The notes beneath the pieces are model-generated. The model did not search any database, was not told the origin of the DNA, and saw only the letters and a program-made list of their open reading frames with translations. A stretch of 64,000 nt of DNA from Aplysia californica (taxonomy: Eukaryota; Mollusca; Gastropoda; Aplysiida; Aplysiidae), in contig NW_004797528.1 in NCBI RefSeq assembly GCF_000002075.1, positions 561,638-625,637 of the forward strand. The letters run 5' to 3'. This document shows, one piece after another, positions 37,301 through 48,400 of the stretch. The position numbers and the translations under genes were made by a program. The number at the start of each line of letters is the position of its first letter. Within the stretch, counting starts at the first letter, position 1.

Positions 37301-40300
37301 ATTAAGTCATATAAGTTCCAAAGATTACAGGTGTTATTAAGCGAGTCATCATCATCATCAGAGCCTTTCACCCCTGGCAGGGTATAGGCCACATTCAAGC
37401 TCCTTCCATTTATCTCTGTCCAGGGCCATCCTTCCTAGCTCATTCCAAGTGAGCTTCATCTCTCTCATGTCCCTTTCCACACATCTCATCCATGTTTCTC
37501 GTGGCCTACCCCTGCCTCGAGCTCCCTGTGGGTTCCACTGCAGTGACTGTCTTGTGATGTTTCCGCTGGGATTAAGCGAGTAGTAAACATAAAAAAGAAG
37601 GAGAGATATTGACGATACATGTTTGATAGGAAAGAAGGAGCTCACCACACAAGAGCACCCGCCAACCACCCACCAAGAGGGTTAAAAAAGTTAAGTCACA
37701 AATGACACTGAGAGTACACGCACCTGTGTGGGCAGTCCTTGCGGGCCGGCGTTGGCAGCTGCGCCAGCGTCGTTGACTGCCAGTTGTACGGGCATCATGG
37801 CCTGGCCGGACAACAGAGGCTGCTCCACACTGATCACCTGAGAGCCCACGGCCGGCTGCTCCACGCCCATGACTTGTGTGGCCAAAGGCTGCTGCTCCAC
37901 CGCAAGAACCTGAAGTTAGCAATGATTGTGGATTTTAAAAATTGTTTTAGTGAGAATTTTGCCGTACTTGCAACACAATTAAGTCATATAAGAGCCAAGA
38001 TGACAATGCCAGTTCTGAGCCGTTTGGCACCCAAAGTGTGGGTCAGACTGGTGGTGCGTGGTGATGGTGCATACACAGCTGTGGTGTTCAGGGGGGGGGT
38101 TGTCGGGTCGGTGCAGGGGGAGAGAGAGAGTTTAGTTTTAGTAGAGGGTTTTACGCTTGCAACTGCATAACGTCATATGAGCGCCAAGGGGTGAGTGTCA
38201 ACAGAGAAGTCCTTACAGGGAACCAGACTTACTCTGCTCACCTCTCTAGCTTCAACAGCACAAGGTCTGCTTCGACTATCAAGGCACCCCGCAAATAGCG
38301 GGTCACATGAGAGTGACAAACATACAAAAGAAGTAGAGGAAAATGACAATAGTAATGATTAGGAAAGAAAAAGCAGCCGTTCCATGTTGCGGATCAGGCA
38401 CAGTTATGAGCGTGACATGAATCAGCCCATTTACAATTCTACTGTGCTTGAACGAGAAATGTCCCCCCTTTGAGAATGGCCTAAAGACACTACAGTCAGT
38501 GGCACTGCCCCAGGGGGTAGCGAGAATTTTGATGTACTTGCAACACAATTAAGTCATATAAGGGCAAAGATAACACGAATTACAAGAGAGTAACAAATAC
38601 ATAAAAAGGAGGAGAAAGGCGGACAATGCATGTTTGTTTAGAAAGAAGTAGCACACCACACCAAAGCACACAGCAATCACCCACACATAGCTGCCACTCA
38701 GAAATTTTTTAAAAGGAGGAAATTCACGCGAAGGCGTACGCGCGCTCTCCGAAACCAGTGAGATCCAGAGGCAATATATACTGGAAAATCTAGCCTACGA
38801 TTTTGGAAGGGAAAACTGTCATATTGTTAACCATAGGCAACTGAATTAAAATGTATTTAAAAAATAAAAAAACAACCATAAAGGCAGTAAGTTGACTAAC
38901 AAGCATTCGAGTAAATTTGACACGGTTTGGATTTGGTGACTAAAAATCCAGTGTTTTTTGCCAGCTGGTGTCTCATAAAGAGATTTCTTTCACTTTAAAC
39001 TTGTACATAGACGTAGAGCAGTATCGGATCAAGGATGCAGGCACTCCTGTACAATTGCGGTCCCGTTTGCATTTAGTGCCCCTGTAGTGTGTTTCTTATT
39101 TAGATATCTAAACTGAATTAAAATTATAGCCTAGGCTATCTAATCTAGATATATCTAAATATGTGTAGATCAAGATTATATCTAGAGATAGATTTTCTAG
39201 ATCTAGATCTAGATTCACTTCCACAGCAGCCACAATAGCCGTCATGTAAACAAACAGGACCGCAATGGTACAGGATTGCCGCGGGCCGCGATTTCTTTCG
39301 CAAAAAACAGCTAGTTCAATTTTCTAATGAACTTTTCAAGTTGCACACCAGCTGCTTCTTTCTCATTCCAGCTCCTTTTATTTTTGCATTCTGCATCAAT
39401 TTTTCTCTCGAATTTCCGCCAATTTCAATGACAACTCGGCGCGCTAACGTCCCGATGCCCGATCGACACTGTGCTGCTCCACAACAATAAACACTGTGAA
39501 ACTAGCACTGGGCCTAGAAGAACGGAAGTAGAAAGCTACGGGCGGACATGCGCAAGCCGCGTTTTCGTCTCTCTCCCGGTTCGGTGTTTTCCGCAGGAAA
39601 AAAAGTATGAAATTTGCGACCAAGAGCGGTCCAGCGGAGGAAGGAGGAACGTTGGGGGAAAAGCTAGATGAAGCGGAGTTTCCGCTATTTAGCGGAAAAG
39701 TGGCAGCTATGCCTATAACAATGATTAAATACGACTGATGTGATTATCTCTTGGGAATTAATGTCCACTTTGCATCCACAGAGGCAGTGGGAGGGTACCA
39801 TTGGTAGGTACTCTATCATTATTAACGTTTTGTTGTTTCTGTTTGTCGTTGGTCCTTTTGCTTTTTTCCCCAGCACTGGATAGCATTTATGTGATCAGCC
39901 TATTCCTATAAAGGTTTATTTTTAATTCATTTAAAACTAGTGCAGGAAAGACTCTCCTCGGCTCAGATAAAGTAAAGCTTTTCATTTTACAGATGTGAAA
40001 AACGCTTTCATTGAATAAGCCTTAGCTTTCATGTGAAAACACAGAACAACTCAACAGCACGAGTTAGTTAAATAGAAGTACTACCAAATCACTGACCGGG
40101 TTTGTCACTGTGCTGGTCACTTGTGTATTGTTTTGCTGGCCGCCGGTCAGGATAAACATCTGGGGCTGAACAGCAGCGTTGTCCTGTGAGGTCTGTAACA
40201 GAGGCTGAGGGGCCGCAGCTTTAGGCGCCTTCTTCTTCGTCGTCGCCTCGGCTGAAAAAACCAAAGCTGAGTTTCGTAAACATGAAAAACTAGTTGGTTC

Positions 40301-42199
40301 CGCTACTTTGCTCCCTACTTAGAATAGTGGCAAAATTAAATTTTATCACACTTTTTTGGAACATTTTAGTGCGGAACTGGCAATAGGAATAATAATTTGA
40401 AATAATAAAACATCTGCAGTAATATAATTTTTACAAACAAACGATTCAGGGTTTTTCATTTCCAGTACCAAGTGTAACTTTCTGCCAACTGACATCCTAC
40501 TGAAATGTATAACCCTATCCGTACGCCCTGGGGTCATTTTGTACCCCCAGGGTTGTATTCTTCAAATTTTAGAATACTTCTAGTACGAAGATCTTTTTAA
40601 TCATTTTGACAGACTGCTATGCAAAGCGTGCAGATCGGATTAACGAGTAATTTTCCTTTTTGGAAAGTGGAGGCACAGAGTTCCCCACTTCGGATGGATA
40701 CGATAGTAAAATACAACATACGGATAGGGATAACAAAAGAAAAAAGGAGCTCCAAAACATGCAGGTAGTCCTTTTCAGTCCCAAGAAACAAAAGACAATG
40801 TCTACACAGACCACGAGACATGACTTCTACGCTGCACTCACGTCTAAAGTGTGCAGCCATGTGAGACTTCCTGTGCCCTGAGGTCCTGAAGCGTAGGTCA
40901 CAGTGGAGACATTTGAAGGGTTTGGCGCCTGTGTGCAGGCGCATGTGCACCTTGAGGCTGCCTTTGGTGGAGAACATGGAGTTGCACACATGGCACAGGA
41001 ATGACTTCTCAGCTGAAAGCAAAAAGAGAAGTGTGAGTTTTAGAAAGTTTACTTTTAGTAAGTGTTTTACGGCACTTGGAACACAATAAGGTCATATAAG
41101 TGCCAAAGATTAGAGGTGTTTACAAGAGAGTAACAAACATAAAAAGGGAGATGGGGAGACAAGAACGATAGTTGTTTGATATGGAAGAAGGTTTGGTATA
41201 TAATAATTGACAACAAAGACGACATCGTAAAAATGATAATCAGTAAAAATAGGAACAGATTACTGAAATAACCAATTTCCTCATGAGCAGCAAAGCAAGC
41301 TAAACAAACTGCCCGATAACTTTGCAGGTATCAAAACTTGGGGTCAAATAGCTATAATTGCAGCTCAGGGTCACACTGAAGGTGTACTTGTGCATCTCAA
41401 CAGAATCTCAATTTTGAACAATTTCAAGGGGTTTAAATTTGCCATCTTTGCACAACATGGTGCATTGGTGCATGAATGTTTTGTATTCACCCGACTACCA
41501 ATGGCCACCCAGCCCCCTCCCGTAATCATATCCCTTTTGAAAATATTGAGAATATTTTTTAGTTCATGACACAGAGACCAAACTTACATCCAACACCAAC
41601 CTTCAACCTTTTTTATGTAAGGTTTTGGTTCATGCAACAAGCATACATACTAATAATACTGAGTCAAAAAAAGTTCCTTCGGCCTATTAAGTGTTCCCTA
41701 AAGTGAGAAGAATTTAGTAACATACCAGCTTTATGAGTTCTCATATGAGAATCCAGTGTAGACTTGACGGTGAAAGATCTGTGGCACTCATTACAAACAA
41801 AGGGTTTTTCTCCTGTGTGTATCCGAAGATGTCGCTGTAGATCACTGGGCTTTTTAAAACTCTTGGGACAATGATTGCACATGTTGGCAAACCGGCCTCT
41901 TCGAACCGTCTGATTTTGCAAGTCCTTGAAGAAAAATAGAGTGGGACAACAATGTAAGATCTACTTCTCTCAAAAATCACGATTAAACATATGACGAAAA
42001 TTCAAATAAAAAACTGCTTTAGAAACGACAACGAGTTACATCTGCAGAGTACAAGTACACAGCTACAACAAAAAATTGCTTCACTTCAAGCATGGTAGAT
42101 CAATACCCCCCACCCCCCCCCCAAAAACATTAATTAAAAAGCAATCATCGCATCGAGAGAAAAAATAATACTAACTAAAGATGATCCTGCACATCAAGG

Positions 42200-42235
<36 letters not shown>

Positions 42236-45200
42236 CTCTAAAGCAAAGGTCTCGCACGTTACTTCTAAACAAAATATGTACTGAACATCCCTTTTAAAGG
42301 GTGTCTATTCCCAAGCACCTATTTCACTTACGACCAAATTAGAGTAAAAGTTGTTCCCACATCCGGTCCGGACATTGGGGATTGCCTTGTTAGTGAGACA
42401 ACTTCCTGGGCCTTCAGCATATTGTGGTAGGGTGGCCAGTTCCTTTCCACGCCGCCTTTACTTCCCCAACTCAAAGTCAGGTACCCATTACTGCTGGGTG
42501 GGCAGGAGGGGGCGGAAAAAAAAGCGTGTCCGAACTGAGGCTCGAACCTCGGAGACGAGCGCACTAACCGCTCCGCCACCGCATCCTCTAAATTAGAGTA
42601 CATCATACAATTCTTTCTTTTCATCTCTGCACTAACCTTTGGCATACTAATCCGATCTTTCTCCGAGGCAGACTCCATGAGTATCTTCTCCGAAATAGAA
42701 ACCTGCTCCGGGGAGAAGTAATGTTGCTGTAGCAGTAATCTGCGCCGCGATCCTGAGGAGCGCTTAGGAGCTTGGTTCTCGTCATTCTGTTTGACCACCA
42801 CATTCTGGACCACTGGCGGGTTCACTGACGACATGATACCAATAATAATAATCATAATAATAATAATGATGAAAATAAAAATTATAATAATAACAATAAT
42901 AATAATAAAAATTCCTATGTCAATGTCCGACGATGACAAAATCAGTACTAAAGGACAAACCGCACCTTAAAACAAAATTCACTCTACAATGGGGGGGGAC
43001 ACAATAATTGCAGGTACTACTAAATTAGACTACATGAACGGACACTTCCCTGATAAAGGCGAAGATCACAGCCAACAAATACTTTTGGCTAATTATGTTT
43101 TAGGAAGATACAAATGAGTGATTACGAGAAAGAAAATTGTTTGACTTTTCAATATTTGAATAATATGCATTTATCTAAATTTCAGGATAGAGTGCTTTAA
43201 AATATTATTCCATTAAAAGGTAGACTTTCTCCTTAATTCATAAAAGATTAGTCAGCACAGTATGTCTTTCTGGAAACTAGGTGTTTTACGGCACCACTAG
43301 CATTATAAAGTCAATAAAATTTCATGAAGTAAATTGAGAAGGTGGCCAACCACACCATCCAAAACAAAAAGGTTTAAAATTAACATTCTGTACATTTTCA
43401 GACAATCACCGTTAAGCATGTAGTTTTTGTCTTCCCTGTATGGTGTCAGATTGTGAATATAATAATAACACATACATGTTAAAGCTTGTACCCCTACTCC
43501 TAGATCGGGTTGATGAGCTAAAATGTATTATTTTCTCAACAGAGACGGGTGTATGACAACTTGAGACATTCTCAGCTCTGCGAGAGGTATTCAGAGCAAG
43601 CTATCATTTTTCAAGCACTCAATCAATAACACACCGACATTAGTTAGCTAGGCATCCATTCCCATCTGGGCGAATTTGTGCCACTCAAAACCCTTAATTT
43701 TGTGTTTATGAGTCAGTCTGCCTGACCAGAGGCAACTAATGTCAACAGAGTAACTACAAAAACATGAGAGAAATATCAAGTGTAAATTTCTTCCACTGAG
43801 TTTTTCTCCCACTCTTTTTACTATTTTTCTCAAATTACCAGAGCTATTCATCAATCATCAATGCCTTTCACCCCAGGCAGGGTATAGGCCACATACAAGC
43901 TCTTTCCATTTATCTCTATCCTGGGCCATCCTTCCTAGCTCGTTCCAAGTGAGCTTCATCTCTCTCATGTCCCTTTCCACACATCTGATCCATGTCTCTC
44001 ATGGCCTACCCCTGCCTCGTACTCCCTGTGGGTTCTCTCTCTCTCTCTCTCTTCTGGCGCTGTGGCTTCATAAACGGTCAGCGATGCCGACAGCATGCAG
44101 GAACTCAACACTGTGGGTTCCCCTGAAGTGACCGTCATGTGATACCAGGGCTATTGCAACATTCATAATTTATTCATACTAAAAAAAAAACCTGTGAGAT
44201 AATATAGCCACAACTGCTAACCTTGGCAATCTCTCTGGTGTCTCCGTAGCTGTGCGGCATTCTTGAGCTGCTCGTTACACATGGGGCACTGGTAGTTCTT
44301 GGTGGTGTGCTGCATCATGTGTCGGCGCAGCATCACGCTGGAGGTGAAGGCCGCGCTACACTGCGGGCACATGTGGGAGCGGCCCGTGTGGGAGCGGAGG
44401 TGGTTCTTCAGCACCAGAGCCGAAGAGAACGATTTAGGGCACTCTGTGCACTGGAACGTTCCGTCCCCTGACTGGTGTTGTTGCTGGAAGGAAGATCGAG
44501 GGCAGTTATAAGGCATCGTCAGCAAAAAAATACAAAGTAGATGGTTGGCAGGTATTCAAGTGTGGTATTCTCCTTCTTTCCATCAAATATCTATCATCGT
44601 TATCTCCCCTCCACTTTTTTTTTTTTGAGGTTGCATATTACCCTCTTATAACATCTCTAATCATAGGCACTTTTATGACCTACTCTTATCAAAACTTTTT
44701 AAAAAGCCAAAATAACCAATCAGCAACTTTGGACAAGAGCTGTTTTATGAACATACAGTTTTCTGTTATCATCACTTTCAATGTCAGCATGAATGAAGTT
44801 GGGTTAGAATCTTAAACAACAAAAAATCGCAACAGGAATATTCTCAAGCAACAAGCTTCTTTCTTTAAGCAGCTCTATCTCTAGATTGAAATCTCCCAAA
44901 CAACTTCCACTACCACCAACCCGAACTGAAAAATTAACCCCATACTCTAGCATGGAAGAAGCATTTAGTTTTTGAAAGGGGTCCTTTAATATTCTATACT
45001 TTCTATAAGCTTTAACCCTATCCATACATCATATTTTACTATCGCATACATATGACGTGGGGAACTCTGTGCCGCCACTATTCAAAGAGGAAATTTACTC
45101 GTTAATCCGATCTACATGCTTAGCATAGCAGTCAGTCAAAATGATTTTTTGAGAAATACTGAAACTTTCCCAGTGATCTTCATACAAGAAGTATTCTAAA

Positions 45201-45386
45201 ATGCGAAGAATACAGCCCCAGGGGTACAAAATGACCCCAGGGCGTAGGGATAGGGCTAATGTGCACTATATATTTACCTTCATATGGATGGTCAGATGTC
45301 CTGACTTCTTGAAGACTTTCGAGCAGATGAGACACCGGAACCCACGGTGCCCCACACCGGAGACGCCATTGTCTAGAGAGGAGAGC

Positions 45387-45433
<47 letters not shown>

Positions 45434-48400
45434 TGGGTCGAGTTCTCCATCCTCTCCTAACCCATCTTCCTGAAGAACACCTTCCTCTTCCTCCTCCTCA
45501 TCTTCCTCCTCTTCCTCCACATCATCCTCTACCTCATTACCCTGAGGAACCTCCCCAGGGTCCTCCCTGGAAAAGACAAGAGCATTTAACATTGCGAGAC
45601 GAAATTTAAAAAAGAGTGCTTAAATCATTTTCATGAAAAAGGACAGTAGAAACAGATGATTTACAAGAGTAGGTCAAATCAGGTCACCTATCTGAAGGCA
45701 AACCAGAAAAGTATACTAGAGCAAACCATAAAAACATACGAAAAGTAAACCTGGTCAGTTCATTGAAAGCAAACCAAAATGTCCCTATATGTAATAGAAG
45801 AAGCAGTAATTTCCTCATCATTAGAATGATTAAATACATAGCTCATACGGACATGTTACCTTATATATCCCTTATAAAAATTTTGCATCTCCAACGCTAT
45901 GCATTGAAATGATAAAAATCTATGTCAGAGAAGTTGAAACATCAAAATTTTCTCAAGCAAAAAGTGCTACTGAGAAGTTTAGTTTTAGTTTTAGTAAGAG
46001 TTTTACGGCACTTGCAACACAATAAGGTCATATAAGTGCCAAAGATTAGAGGTGTTATAAGAGAGTAACAAACACAAAAAAAGGAGGAGGGGAGATAAAG
46101 ACGACAGATGTTTGATAGGAAAGAAGGAGCAAACCACACCAGAGCACCCGCCAACCACCCACCTACTGAGAAGGACACATGGAAACTTTTGACAATGGAT
46201 AAAGCATTTATTACAGAGGAATACAAGCAAGACACATCACTTACATAACAGACATAACAGCAGACTGATTAGTGAAGGTCGTATCCAAGACACTAGTGCT
46301 GACACTGGGCTTCCACGTCGTCGCCTGACAAGTACAGAAATAAAAACAAAAGCTGGTGAAAACTTACTAACTCAATCTCTATCCTGACCCAACCTAAGAA
46401 GATTTCACATTAACACCCTTGAACAATCTGTTCATTCAAATCCATCACTTCAGTCCACCGGTGGATAATAGGATGTAAATGGTTAAGATCATTCACACAC
46501 TATCTTATCTCTAAATCTTTCCTGACCCAGGCCTAAGAAGATTTCACATTAACACCCTTGAACATCCTGTTCATTCAAATACACCATTTCGGTTCACCGG
46601 TGGATAATAGAGGGTAAATGGGTAACATCATTCACACACTATCTTATATCTGCTCACTCATTCAGTCCCACTGGGGAAAAGAGTGTAAGCACCTTCCCAA
46701 ACAACAAAAAATACTACTCCCTACAGCTGACAATTCCACCTCCAATATTCCAACTCTTAACCATTTACCAATAGACAAGGACCAGATTACACCCCCATGA
46801 ATAAATACATTAGAAACAGTTGAATCATCAATTTTTTCAAGTTTTTACGTTTTCTAAACTTAAAAGCTTATTTTCTCAAAATTAGATCTTTATACCCTAC
46901 CTCGCAAAATGTACAATATCTCAAAAACTACTTGAGATATCTCAAAAATTCAAAATTCACTGTGTTCAGCATTGAATGTCCCGTTAGGTACAACCTTTAA
47001 CTCAAAATGGTTAAAACCCGACTTTTGGTACCTTTCTTTTGGCACACACGCACATATGGGCAAAGCTGCAAATTTTTCTATAGTTGGTGGAGTTGCCCTC
47101 TTCAATTCTTTAGAGTTTTAAAATTTTTATCGCTTGCATTCCCAATGAACACTACTTAGGAATAGATAAAGTGGGCAAACAATGATTATTTGTGAAAAAT
47201 ATGATGAAAGAAAAAGGAAAGCTTGACTATTTGTCTTTTTTAAGGCCACCTCTATTCTCACCCGGAGTGAGAATAGTGCAGGCGAGTCTTGTGGCTATTC
47301 TCACCCGGTGCGCGTTCACCAAATTTTGCGTTCACCCTAAACCACAGAATTCTACACTGTGATAACAGAAAAATTGTAGAATTCTGTGCCGTGAACAAAC
47401 GTTCCATTACAACTGTAGCCTACTAAAAGCGTACAATTTTGTCTGTGGGCAGTGGAGAGAGAGAGAGAAAGAGAGAGAGGAGTAGCGCGAGAATTTCCGG
47501 GCAAAACAAAATGGCGACCCGCGTAGTTCGGCTCGATTCGAAAAGTTAAATAGCCGTAGCATCTTTGTAGACAACCAAATTAATTTACTTTTGTGTTTTA
47601 ACATCATTTTTAAACTTTGTTTCGGTCAATTTGATCGTGCACACCGATAGACAGTATTCAGAAAGAGACAGAGAGAGAGAGAAGAGGGGAGGAGTTGATC
47701 TTGCGAGAACTTCCGGCGGGTGAGAATAGCCACTTTCCTTTTTTAATCTCAAAGATTACGATGTGATAGAAACATTTCACGGGATATCCACATAAAAATT
47801 TAAAACAAAACATATATGCACATCAAACTTCTGTCTAACTTGACACATCATTGAGCTCAAATTTTTAAAGGATCAAAACATCAAAACACAAAAGCCAAAA
47901 CAACATCATTTTACAAAGTTTTTGAATTTGCATCTTATTCCTCAGAATAATATATATATCAAACACTATAAATTTTGAAAAGCCCCCCCCCCCCCAAGCA
48001 TATACAAGACATTGTGCACATTTCCTGGTTACATGTACAAACCTGGTCTTTTTAGTTTTGGTCCATGTTTTACGGCACTTGCAACACAATAAGGTCATAT
48101 AAGTGCCGAAGATTAGGTGTTACAAGAGAGTAACAAACACAAAAAAGAAGGTGGGGAGATAGATGTTTGATAGGAAAGAAAAAGCAAACCACACCAGAGC
48201 ACCCGCCAACCTACCTGGTCTGTGAACTGCGAGCTACTCTGTCCTGTAATGGCTTGGGACAGAGAGGAGTTTACCTGTGCACTCAGCTGACCTTCCAGCT
48301 GCACAGTAACCTGCAGAGAAACAACACAACAAGAGACGGGTCAATCAAAGAGCAGTGAAACATACATTCTCTCTCTCTCTTTCTTCTGGCGCTGTTGCGT

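Noticed and set aside
40085-40096. Exon 17 extended to 40085 by a downstream GTAGTA donor
   Set aside because: Possible and in frame, but GTCAGT at 40096 better matches +4 to +6 of the donor consensus. Left as an alternative.
42540-42595. tRNA gene on the - strand
   Set aside because: Box spacing is too short for a full tRNA and a SINE body follows directly.
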